6,151 nt of DNA from CAZAQS01 sp964486825 (GTDB lineage Bacteria; Chloroflexota; Anaerolineae; Anaerolineales; UBA4823). Positions 1 through 5,618 of the stretch are shown one piece after another. The notes under the pieces were generated by a model. That model was not told the origin of the DNA. It saw only the letters and a list, made by a program, of their open reading frames with translations, and made no database searches. The first letter of the stretch is position 1; each line of letters begins with the position of its first letter. A program made the translations under genes and the position numbers. Location: positions 1 through 6,151 of the forward strand of contig CAZAQS010000281.1 of NCBI GenBank assembly GCA_964486825.1, given 5' to 3'.

Positions 1-1
1 G

Positions 2-91
2 ATGCTGGTCAAAGTCAGGCCGTATCTGGAAGAATGGATCGACACAGCGGTTCCCAGTGTAGCCGTTGACTGGCGAAACAAAAGGGAATAG
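2..91 (+). CDS. C-terminal end of an unidentified protein (cut by window edge)
   Basis: An open frame enters from the left edge and ends at TAG 89-91. Its visible tail of 29 residues reads MLVKVRPYLEEWIDTAVPSV and then AVDWRNKRE. The first ATG at position 2 is probably internal, since nothing upstream is visible. The tail is hydrophilic and shows no motif I recognise. It lies 71 bases upstream of, and in the same direction as, the DUF1156 methylase fragment. In known anti-phage clusters that methylase sits beside DUF499 and DUF3780 genes, so this could be the end of such a partner. That is inference from position only; it could equally be an unrelated gene. Confidence 0.45.
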   Translation: MLVKVRPYLEEWIDTAVPSVAVDWRNKRE

Positions 92-162
92 CTCCAACCA
101 GAGAGAAGGCTGACAGGCGTGGTAAAATCCATTAGCCCTGGTGACGCACGCCGGTAGCAGAT

Positions 163-468
163 ATGGAAAAACCCAGCCATCTATCCCCCCGCCAGCTCAA
201 ACTTAATTTGCCGTTCAGCGAACGGAAGGACCGCGCCGAAGGACAGGATGGCGCCGGCATCCCGCTGGACGAATACTTTCCATCCGCCGAGGCAAACCAG
301 CTGGCGGCCTGGGAGAATTACAACAAGCACCTCTACCGGCCCAACACCTACCTGCACAAGTGGTGGGCGAGGAGATCCGGCACGACCTTCCGGTATATCC
401 TCAAACAGCTGGTAGAGCAGGACGACCAGCGCTACTACTATGAAGTGGGGGGTAAATCAGAGCCTTGA
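163..468 (+). pseudogene. N-terminal fragment of a DUF1156-family DNA methylase
   Basis: The 101-residue frame matches the start of DUF1156 proteins, which are putative adenine-type DNA methyltransferases of roughly 900-1000 residues that often lie in phage-defence clusters. The recognisable part is the segment around residues 52-82, with YNKHLYRPNTYLHKWWARRS followed by GTTFRYILK; the HKWWARR core is the family hallmark. The family-like sequence stops at about YYEVGG, near base 448, where homologues would continue into the methylase catalytic region. The remaining codons (KSEP, then TGA) come from foreign DNA and overlap the minus-strand recombinase remnant. The catalytic domain is therefore absent, and no other piece of the gene appears in the window. 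The start ATG at 163 has no strong Shine-Dalgarno. I am fairly sure of the family and of the truncation; whether insertion or deletion caused it is not visible. Confidence 0.75.
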
Positions 469-746
469 AGCACGACACGATCCTGGCATTGCGCTTCTGC
501 CTGAAGTGCGTCATCTATCACCCCCAGGTAGCGTTTGGTGAAGGCAATTCTGTTGTGGTTGAGCTTGTGCATGATGAGCGCCAAGTCTACCCCGCTCATG
601 CGAGCATGATAGGCCCAGGTTTTCCGCAGGCTGTGGGTGCCGAAATTGCCCCGTAGCCCCACTTCTCGGCAGATCGAGGTGATAAACTTCTAGCCTTGGC
701 CGCGTTTGATGGGACGGGAATAATCGTTGGGCGGCCAGCGGGTACG
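438..746 (-). pseudogene. C-terminal remnant of a tyrosine recombinase / integrase
   Basis: Reading leftwards from about 746, one frame gives a stretch ending GQG, then TAG (690-692), then KFITSICREVGLRGNFGTHS and onward to a stop at 438. The section after GTG 662 carries the C-terminal signature of tyrosine recombinases: the HxxR motif as HSLRK, a box histidine in HKLNHN, and the nucleophile tyrosine in TKRYLG. The segment from HSLRKTWAYHARMSG to KRYLG is typical of small stand-alone integrases of genomic islands rather than of integron IntI. The N-terminal core-binding domain and the first catalytic arginine are missing, and an in-frame TAA (747-749) closes the frame just beyond. The TAG at 690-692 most simply replaces a TGG or CAG codon. 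The remnant meets the broken methylase tail to tail at its low-coordinate end and the GNAT gene at the other. Non-functional. Confidence 0.8.
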
Positions 747-748
747 TT

Positions 749-755
749 AGGAGGG
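749..755 (+). promoter_or_regulatory. Shine-Dalgarno site AGGAGGG deciding the GNAT start
   Basis: AGGAGGG touches the ATG at 756 with no spacer but is 9 bases from the in-frame GTG at 765. Normal spacing favours GTG as the initiation codon, shortening the protein by three residues. The site overlaps the in-frame TAA that bounds the recombinase remnant on the opposite strand. Confidence 0.6.
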
Positions 756-1199
756 ATGAAACAGGTGGAAGAGAACGAACTAAAGATTGAGATCGAGATG
801 TCGCCTGCGCCCGAGGACGAGCAGGTTGTCTGGGGCGGTCTGCGCCAGCACAATAACGAGCAGGTTCCCTCGGATGGGGACGCCATCTTCGCAGTCTTCC
901 TCCGCGGGGCGGAGGGGACGGTGCTCGGAGGCGTGCTCGCAAAGTCCGGACGTGGATGGCTTCATATGAATATCCTCTGGGTTGACCCGAGCGTGCGTGG
1001 GAAAGGACATGGGACTAGGCTCGTGGCTGCCGCCGAAGAGGAGTCTCGGCGGCGAGGGTGCCATAGTGCGTACCTGGACACCTTCAGCTATCAGGCTCGG
1101 CCATTCTACGAGCGGTGCGGGTACGAAGTGTTCGGCACGCTTGATGACTACCCGGAAGGGCATCAGCGATTCTTCATGCGGAAGTCGTTGAAGAGGTAG
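756..1199 (+). CDS. GNAT family N-acetyltransferase
   Basis: A 147-residue protein of typical size for a single-domain GNAT enzyme, which moves an acetyl group from acetyl-CoA to an amine. Motif A, the acetyl-CoA pyrophosphate loop, is visible as VDPSVRGKGHGTRLV (about residues 76-90), with the RGKGHG signature at 81-86. The C-terminal motif FYERCGYEVFG lies at about 117-127, and the end DYPEGHQRFFMRKSL is common in this subfamily. The substrate cannot be told. Start choice is uncertain: a perfect AGGAGGG (749-755) directly abuts ATG 756, which is too close, but sits 9 bases before an in-frame GTG at 765, so GTG 765 may be the real start. A TTG at 696 is unlikely because it lies within the recombinase remnant. 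The frame is intact, and the gene looks like cargo next to the recombinase remnant. Confidence 0.85.
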   Translation: MKQVEENELKIEIEMSPAPEDEQVVWGGLRQHNNEQVPSDGDAIFAVFLRGAEGTVLGGVLAKSGRGWLHMNILWVDPSVRGKGHGTRLVAAAEEESRRRGCHSAYLDTFSYQARPFYERCGYEVFGTLDDYPEGHQRFFMRKSLKR

Positions 1200-1334
1200 G
1201 AGCACGTCAGTTCTCTCGAGCAGATGATTACTCATGCACCAGCGATTTCGCTTTGAAAACGAACTCAAGATTCAGAAAGTCATCCATATCCAAGATAGTC
1301 AAACCATTCGAGAAAAAAGGATCTGGTTAAGATG

Positions 1335-2707
1335 CTACGCATCGACGACGGCTAGCATGAGCGGCAGCAACCAGGCGGGCACGCTGCGGTGAACGGGGTG
1401 TTGCGCAGCTCACCCAAGTATGATCACAGCCAAATGTGCAATGACTCGGCCAGGCTGGAGGAGCGGTGGAACAGGGATAGCGCTTTCCAGAAGGCTCTCA
1501 CGCGGACCGCCTCATTCTCGCTCAAGATCTGTTCAGCGGTGATGTCCAGTTCCCGGCGATGCTGCCAGGCCCAGATGATGAAGGCTTCGCTCTGCGGGTC
1601 CAGGCCTGCTCGCCAGGGAGCCAGGCGTTGCTCCAGCCACTCCAAAGGGGCTACGAATTCATCCAGTTTATCCCCGAGTTGGTCGGCAAACTTCTGGATG
1701 GTCTCACCGTGCAGGCTCTGGAGCAGTTCCAGGGCGACGGTGACCATCTACCGGGATGAGGTAATCCACCCCTGGATGTCCACCGGCTCGATGGCCTGGC
1801 GAATTTCGGCATGCAAGCATGCTCAGAACAACCATTCCCAGGCGTCCAAACGCTCGCTGGCCTGGCACTCTGCGGCTTCCGATTGGGCCAGATCCAGCTT
1901 CACCTTCAGGGGAGCGCCCCGTCGGTGTTGCGGCATGGCTTGCTCCTGGCTGGCCCGCCGGGCTCATTCCGCCATCTGCAGCGCTCGGTAGGCCTGTTTT
2001 TCTAGGCGCTGGGTCAAGCGATGTGCCTCACGGGTCAGGCGAAACAGGTCGGGACACAGCGGGATGGCCAAGCCGGCGGCCTGCGCCCCGGCACGGATGC
2101 CGCGTGCCCCATCACTGGCCAGCTCCACCAGTTGCACGCCCTGTTGTGCTACATTCAGCAGCACACAGCCCCAAGTGGTCTCGTCCCGGTGGGCTTGAGC
2201 CGACAGGCTCAGCACCAGGAAGGAGCGCCCGTCTACCAGGGTCAGGCAGGGCTGGCGTCCCGGGAAGATCTCGTCGGCTTCGACCAAAGCCTGGATCGGC
2301 AAGTGCCAACTTTGGTTGTCCGGCTGCGCTTTCGCGCCCAAGGCCTGGGCGGTCTGGCTGATGAAACCGATCGAACACCGGACATCGAAGAGCAGTTCCA
2401 GGAACAGGCGCACGGTCCGTACGGTGCCTGGCACTATACTCAGGCAGATGGCGACGAAGGGCTGGATGAAGTGTGCATCAACCAGGATCTGGTTCGTTGC
2501 TGGTTTGCGAACGGGCTTGTGGGGCAAGAGCACACTCGTCACCGCCTGAATGGCTTTGTGGCGCAGTTCATACAGAAACTTACGGGAGACATCGTGTTGC
2601 TGGGCGAGCTGCGTCACCTAACCCCAAGGCCAGGCTGGATTGAGCATGAACAGTGCCAGCTCCAGACGGGTTGACAAAGACGAGTGTGCCAGTTGATAAT
2701 CGGCCAT
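1335..2707 (-). pseudogene. Degraded transposase (DUF6399-like) with five in-frame stops
   Basis: The original start is ATG 2705-2707, preceded by AAAGGAGG. The frame reads MADYQLAHSSLSTRLELALF and on to NPAWPWG, then TAG (2618-2620), then VTQLAQQHDVSRKFLYELR, a helix-turn-helix-like region. It continues through the core with ADEIFPGRQPCLTLVDGRSF and the SDGARGI motif, which carry acidic residues suited to a DDE-type RNase H fold, and LVLSLSAQAHRDETTWG. More stops follow in the same frame at 1964-1966 (TGA), 1823-1825 (TGA), 1748-1750 (TAG) and 1424-1426 (TGA). No frameshift occurs between 2707 and 1426. The C-terminal segment RSSSLAESLHIWL precedes the last stop; family-like sequence (HRSVPAWLLPLMLA) resumes in a shifted frame at about 1391-1350. 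The protein cannot be made in full. The DUF6399 assignment is from memory of the family's look; that it is a transposase is firmer. Confidence 0.75.
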
Positions 2708-2805
2708 AGGGGCCTCCTTTCGGCAGTAATTTTGTTTGGCCCAAATATCTTGCCTGAAAAGTAGATCCTTGTAAAGTTATTAAGGTGCCAGAAAAATGTT
2801 ACCCT

Positions 2806-2870
2806 ATTCTGAACCATCCCGAAATATGCAAAGGATTTAAGGATCTGATTCTGGTCCATCCCCAAAATAT
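2806..2870. repeat. Imperfect direct repeat, 22-23 bp, 42 bp apart
   Basis: Copy one spans 2806-2827 and copy two 2848-2870. Both share ATTCTGNNCCATCCC followed by AAATAT; the only differences are two bases in the middle and a one-base indel plus substitution before AAATAT. The start-to-start distance of 42 bp is four helical turns, so a protein could bind both copies on one face. They lie 99-163 bases upstream of the dead transposase start, a sensible place for subterminal transposase sites, but the role is inferred. Confidence 0.6.
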
Positions 2871-2979
2871 TTAGATCTGTCGAAGCCAGTCTTGTCGACG
2901 AGATCAAACGCGCCTAAATCGAATCCGGCGGCCTTCCGACTGTGCTCCAATCGGTTGACGGCTGGCCGGACAGGCGCGA

Positions 2980-3007
2980 CCTGGCAACTTTGCTGAAGCT
3001 TGCCAGG
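2980..3007. repeat. Strong hairpin, 8 + 3 bp stem
   Basis: CCTGGCAA (2980-2987) pairs perfectly with TTGCCAGG (3000-3007), and the stem continues with CTT (2988-2990) against AAG (2996-2998), leaving one bulged base and a five-base loop. No run of T follows on either strand, so it is not a classic terminator. It lies downstream of the minus-strand GNAT-like gene. Confidence 0.5.
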
Positions 3008-3060
3008 CTTCCATTCATAGCGCATCCTATACTCATTATCAGTCCAAAAGAAATTGGCGA

Positions 3061-3076
3061 GATCGGCCTGCCGATC
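3061..3076 (-). terminator. Weak terminator-like hairpin after the GNAT-like gene
   Basis: On the minus strand, a few bases past the TAA of the GNAT-like gene, GATCGGC and GCCGATC form a near-palindrome around two central bases, so the real stem is about six pairs. The following sequence is only moderately T-rich (AATTTCTTTT about ten bases later). It may slow or end transcription, but it is not a textbook intrinsic terminator. Confidence 0.3.
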
Positions 3077-3079
3077 ATC

Positions 3080-3757
3080 TTACAACTTCTTTCGCAGCAA
3101 TTGCCTCACAGCAGGCAGCTCGAACGCTGGCGAAAGCACCATGACCGATGTAACGGGCAGTTCGTGGAAACCAAGATGGCGGTAATATGCGCGCAGCTTT
3201 TCCGTCTCCGGATCACTCTCATCTATCTCGCGGTGAGACCAGTCACCAGTTTTGTGAATGGTTTCTGAATAAGCAAAAGGAACAGGATCCAGTGCAACCA
3301 GGCCGACGCTGTTACCAAACCGTTGGATGAGCTTGCGAAGAACCAGTAATCCGAGGCGGTGGCCACGAAATTCCGGGACAATCCCCAATCGATCCAGGAT
3401 CAAGACATTACGGCTATAGTTGATGTCGCGGACCGCATTCAGGACGTTCTTGTTGAAAAATCCATCCTCGCTATCGAAGACCGCCTCGTACACATTGCAG
3501 GCCTCGGCATCACAATCGAACACATCAAAAGGATCTAATCGATTTTCGCTGGCACCGTCTACATCTACGATCATCAAGCGGAAGCGGCCGATTAAGCGGT
3601 CTGGCGCTTCGAGGTCTACGTCTTCGCCATCCGCAGGTATGGTGATCTGGCCATTAACGAACTGGATGAAGTGGTAGGGGTCGTCATCGGAGACAAGCGG
3701 GATCAGACCTTGCATATCCCAGCGAAGGTAAACGTCATCTAAGTCGAGGTCAGGCAT
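3080..3757 (-). CDS. GNAT-like acetyltransferase with a long acidic N-terminal region
   Basis: An intact 225-residue frame starts at ATG 3755-3757, with TGGAG (3764-3768) about six bases upstream. The C-terminal half has GNAT features: a beta strand and pyrophosphate loop LDRLGIVPEFRGHRLGLLVL (about 121-140) with RGHRLG at 131-136, then AYYRHLGF at about 190-197, the usual place of the family's late tyrosine motif. The first ~110 residues are acidic and rich in D and E (for example FDVFDCDAEACNVYEAVFD) and are longer than the usual N-terminal arm; a strand-like GRFRLMIVDVDG lies at 58-69. There is no signal peptide or membrane segment. The substrate is unknown. The gene runs away from the membrane operon and shares a 228-base intergenic region with it. 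The fold assignment is fairly secure; the activity is inference, since the loop is RGHRLG rather than the canonical RGxGxG/A. Confidence 0.7.
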   Translation of the reverse strand: MPDLDLDDVYLRWDMQGLIPLVSDDDPYHFIQFVNGQITIPADGEDVDLEAPDRLIGRFRLMIVDVDGASENRLDPFDVFDCDAEACNVYEAVFDSEDGFFNKNVLNAVRDINYSRNVLILDRLGIVPEFRGHRLGLLVLRKLIQRFGNSVGLVALDPVPFAYSETIHKTGDWSHREIDESDPETEKLRAYYRHLGFHELPVTSVMVLSPAFELPAVRQLLRKKL

Positions 3758-3794
3758 ATAACACTCCAGGTGTTCAAGATGAGTGGAAAAGGTC

Positions 3795-3845
3795 GCGTCA
3801 TAATTGACGCTGGCCAGTTCGGTTAATTATAATTTTGAATTGGCC
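3795..3845. promoter_or_regulatory. Two adjacent inverted repeats overlapping the promoter
   Basis: GCGTCA (3795-3800) and TGACGC (3805-3810) form one inverted repeat that covers the -35 box. GGCCAGTTC (3812-3820) and GAATTGGCC (3837-3845) form a second, with one G-T mismatch, that encloses the -10 box. Both are placed where a repressor could block the promoter or where a divergent pair could be co-regulated. No regulator gene is seen in the window. Confidence 0.4.
3804..3833 (+). promoter_or_regulatory. Sigma70-type promoter for the membrane operon
   Basis: TTGACG (3804-3809) and a perfect TATAAT (3828-3833) are separated by 18 bases. The start of transcription would fall near 3840, leaving a leader of about 146 bases before ATG 3986. 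The AATTATAATT core is palindromic, so a -10 also reads on the minus strand towards the GNAT-like gene, but no matching -35 is visible there. Confidence 0.6.
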
Positions 3846-3882
3846 GATCGGTTCGCAGCTGCTCAAAGGATCTAGTCCATAT

Positions 3883-3904
3883 GTGATCTGAGAGTTTGGA
3901 TCAC
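3883..3904 (+). repeat. Small inverted repeat in the operon leader
   Basis: GTGATC (3883-3888) and GATCAC (3899-3904) can pair around a ten-base loop in the leader of the membrane operon. The stem is short and there is no following T run; its role is unknown. Confidence 0.3.
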
Positions 3905-3985
3905 TTTCATAGTAAAATTTATCCAGTTTTCCGCACGATCTGCAAATAACAATTTCCCTTCCACACGTCCTGATCAGGGCAGAGT

Positions 3986-4459
3986 ATGAACCCAGAAACC
4001 AGCACTTTTCTCTTAGTCATCATGGCCGGCCTGATTGGCGGGTTCGTCAACGGCATCATTGTTGGATTAAGGCCCTGGGGCTGGGTCGTGCGCCAGGATG
4101 GACGGTCCAAAGCTTACGACCTAGGAGCCATCGGAGACGTTGTCGTTGGCGGCGCAGCTGCTTTTGTCTACTGGGGTCTGGGGTTGGGCAACCCCGAACC
4201 ACCTCAAGTTTACGCCGCTGCATTCCTGAGCGGTTTGGGCGGCTCCCGTATACTCGGTGAATTGCTGCGAGTCCACCTGAACCGCGCCGGAGGCGAGTTA
4301 AGGAAACCCGAGCAACTCCCCTCCGTCCAGGAACTGATCAACCCGATCGCCGGCAGCCCCTCCAGCGGCCAGGCCGACCTGGTCAAGGAGCTGGCTGCTC
4401 TGGTAGAGTCTCTTAGAGAGTCATCAAATGCAGCCAGCCAGGCCAACCCAAAATCATAG
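3986..4459 (+). CDS. Small glycine-rich membrane protein of unknown function
   Basis: A 157-residue protein with three likely membrane helices at about residues 7-28, 46-68 and 74-93. Each carries small-residue motifs that favour tight helix packing: GLIGGFVNG, GDVVVGGAAAF and LSGLGGSRIL. The loop between helices 1 and 2 is charged (RQDGRSK). The soluble C-terminal tail (about 95-157) has a proline/glycine linker and a predicted helix, QADLVKELAALVESLRESS (about 129-147), with a coiled-coil-like pattern. I see no enzyme motif and no signal peptidase site. The layout resembles small integral membrane proteins or holins but matches no family I can name. It is first in a two-gene operon: the next gene begins 39 bases after its TAG. 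A weak purine-rich site (AGGGCAGAG) precedes the ATG. Confidence 0.75.
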   Translation: MNPETSTFLLVIMAGLIGGFVNGIIVGLRPWGWVVRQDGRSKAYDLGAIGDVVVGGAAAFVYWGLGLGNPEPPQVYAAAFLSGLGGSRILGELLRVHLNRAGGELRKPEQLPSVQELINPIAGSPSSGQADLVKELAALVESLRESSNAASQANPKS

Positions 4460-4498
4460 GGTTTTGAAACGTTCAGTATGTATTGAAGGCACAATTTT

Positions 4499-5257
4499 AT
4501 GGACTACGCAATCGCCGCTCTCCTGACTACATTTACCAGCCTGGCCGAACTCATCTCTCGCTACCGGGATGCGCCGGCCAAATTCGTCTTCCGCCTTCCG
4601 GCGGCCTGGTTCTATCTTGCTATAAACGCCCTGGCGGGGGTCCTGGTATTGTACTGGCTACGCTCCAGCGGCATTACTTTTAACCAATCCGGAGAACAAT
4701 TGCGCTGGATACAAATCTTCTCCGGCGGTTTCATTGCGGCGATATTGATGCGCAGCTCACTGTTCGTTCTTCACACGGAGGGAAAAGAAGCCCCGATCGG
4801 CCCGAGCGCCATCCTCAGTGCATTACTCCAGCTCAGCGACCGGCAGATGGACCTGCTAAGAGGGCGACGGCGCGCCGAAACCGTCCAAATGATGATCCAG
4901 AATTTCAGCTATGAAGAAACCGCCACGCTGGTCCAGTCCCTCACCAGCGCATTCATCCAGGTCCTGCCTCCAGAAGAGCGGGAAAAGATCGACAACCTGG
5001 CGTCCCAACTGGCCGGACGGGGGGATATCAGCGACCAGGTCAAATCCCTGATGCTGGGCCTGGCTTTGATCGACTACGTTGGCGAGGAAGCCTTGCTAGC
5101 GGCGGTTAATTCACTGCGGTCTCAAGTGAGCACTGAGGGTATCCCTCAAGTTCAAGCAGGTGATGTGGGCGCCTCTCGGGAAAGTCTGCTCTCCGAGATA
5201 GGCAGCGCGGTGTTGGCTCGGGAAATGGTTAGCAAACCAACACCTTATTCGTCCTGA
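4499..5257 (+). CDS. Membrane-anchored protein with helical cytoplasmic domain, function unknown
   Basis: A 252-residue protein starting at ATG 4499 with GAAGG (4485-4489) nine bases upstream. A hydrophobic or amphipathic segment lies at residues 2-19, followed by SRYRDAPAKFVFRLP, then likely membrane helices at about 33-54 (WFYLAINALAGVLVLYWL) and 70-91 (IFSGGFIAAILMRSSLFVL). Residues 92-252 are soluble and mostly helical. They begin with EGKEAPIGPSAILSALLQLS and a basic patch RGRRRAE, followed by SYEETATLVQSLTSAFIQVL, PPEEREKIDNLA and a KSLMLGLALIDYVGEEALLA helix. I recall similar unnamed proteins in cyanobacteria, where the segment after the last membrane helix is also the most conserved, but I can name no domain. 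There is no nucleotide-binding, nuclease or protease motif. It probably forms a complex with the preceding gene's product. The frame is intact. Confidence 0.75.
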   Translation: MDYAIAALLTTFTSLAELISRYRDAPAKFVFRLPAAWFYLAINALAGVLVLYWLRSSGITFNQSGEQLRWIQIFSGGFIAAILMRSSLFVLHTEGKEAPIGPSAILSALLQLSDRQMDLLRGRRRAETVQMMIQNFSYEETATLVQSLTSAFIQVLPPEEREKIDNLASQLAGRGDISDQVKSLMLGLALIDYVGEEALLAAVNSLRSQVSTEGIPQVQAGDVGASRESLLSEIGSAVLAREMVSKPTPYSS

Positions 5258-5273
5258 TCAACATAGGGAGCAC

Positions 5274-5570
5274 TCAAATGTTGTTAGGTAGCAAGGGTAG
5301 AGCGGCCCTCAGCGCTGCCAACTGATCGCATTGACCGCTCAACCAGGCTGCCCTGGCCTTGGCCGTCATTCTGGCACCTTCCAAAGTCCAGCGAGCTCCA
5401 GAGTGCTTCAGCCGCTGGGTGGCGATTTGCTTGCAGCCACTTTCGATGGTGTCACTCCCAATCTGGTATCCGGCAGAAAGGTTGGCCACCGTATTGGTCA
5501 ATTCTGTGCAAAACTCTACTTCAGCCTCCTGTTTCGAGATGGGTCGTCTTGGCAGACTTTTCCTTATCAT
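5274..5570 (-). pseudogene. C-terminal remnant of an ISKra4/ISLre2-like transposase
   Basis: A 98-codon minus-strand frame carries the end of a DDE-type transposase: AGYQIGSDTIESGCKQIATQ followed by RLKHSGARWTLEGARM and TAKARAAWLSGQCDQLAALR. The usual motif is GSGTIES with the glutamate as the last catalytic acid; here the second glycine of that motif is aspartate. Everything upstream, including the other catalytic acids, is missing, and a TAA lies five codons before the first ATG (5570). The fragment is convergent with the membrane operon: its TGA (5274-5276) is 16 bases from the end of that operon. Non-functional. The family could be ISKra4 or ISLre2/UPF0236; I lean to ISKra4. Confidence 0.7.
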
Positions 5571-5618
5571 AAGAGGAGGCGCTTATTTTTCAACTCGCTA
5601 ACTACTCTTTAATGCTCC

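Larger units (their letters stand above)
1335..2870 (-). mobile_element. Probable dead insertion sequence around the DUF6399-like transposase
   Basis: The transposase pseudogene plus the AT-rich region upstream of it appear to be one decayed insertion sequence. The ends are not defined: comparing 1200-1420 with 2708-2930 by eye gave no convincing terminal inverted repeats and no target-site duplication. The right limit is set at the outer copy of a direct repeat (2848-2870) that could be a subterminal transposase-binding site. The left limit is where family-like protein sequence ends. Both limits are approximate. Confidence 0.4.
2708..3079. other. Non-coding stretch between transposase remnant and GNAT-like gene
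   Basis: No convincing gene is seen on either strand. The part near 2720-2880 is AT-rich and holds the direct repeat and presumably the old transposase promoter, though I could not find a clear -35/-10 pair on the minus strand. The part near 2880-3079 has higher G+C and contains two hairpins (2980-3007 and 3061-3076). Short minus-strand frames here show no family resemblance. Confidence 0.5.

Noticed and set aside
1228..1330. Minus-strand short frame ending in LEFVFKAKSLVHE
   Set aside because: About 31 codons with plausible composition, but it has no ribosome site and no recognisable family; it may be a gene scrap but cannot be supported.
1234..1392. Plus-strand 52-codon frame starting ATG 1234 (MHQRFRFENELKIQ...)
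   Set aside because: No Shine-Dalgarno and no family resemblance, and its 3' half overlaps the degraded transposase C-terminus on the other strand. The opposite strand also has a short open frame here, so it is probably chance.
1819..2361. Long plus-strand frames opposite the transposase
   Set aside because: Proline/arginine-rich shadow translations of the GC-rich transposase strand; the minus-strand frame has clear family sequence.
2775..2795. Sigma54-like TGGCAC element on the minus strand upstream of the transposase
   Set aside because: The -24 part is present but no GC at the required spacing for the -12 element.
2837..3025. Minus-strand 62-codon frame downstream of the GNAT-like gene
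   Set aside because: It runs through a strong hairpin and into the direct repeat, shows no motif and no good start signal.
2942..3268. Plus-strand 108-codon frame
   Set aside because: It largely overlaps the antisense of the GNAT-like gene and shows no family resemblance; a shadow frame.
5282..5288. GTTAGGT resembling an integron attC core (GTTRRRY)
   Set aside because: A seven-base degenerate match with no partner inverse core or attC-like palindrome around it, and the recombinase remnant is not of the IntI type.
5572..5579. AGAGGAGG as a ribosome site for a small plus-strand gene
   Set aside because: No ATG, GTG or TTG follows at a workable distance with an open frame; it is part of the region upstream of the toxin promoter.
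5569..5590. ATAAG/CTTAT hairpin followed by TTTT as a possible terminator for the membrane operon
   Set aside because: The stem is only five AT-rich pairs and lies over 300 bases past the operon; too weak to call.
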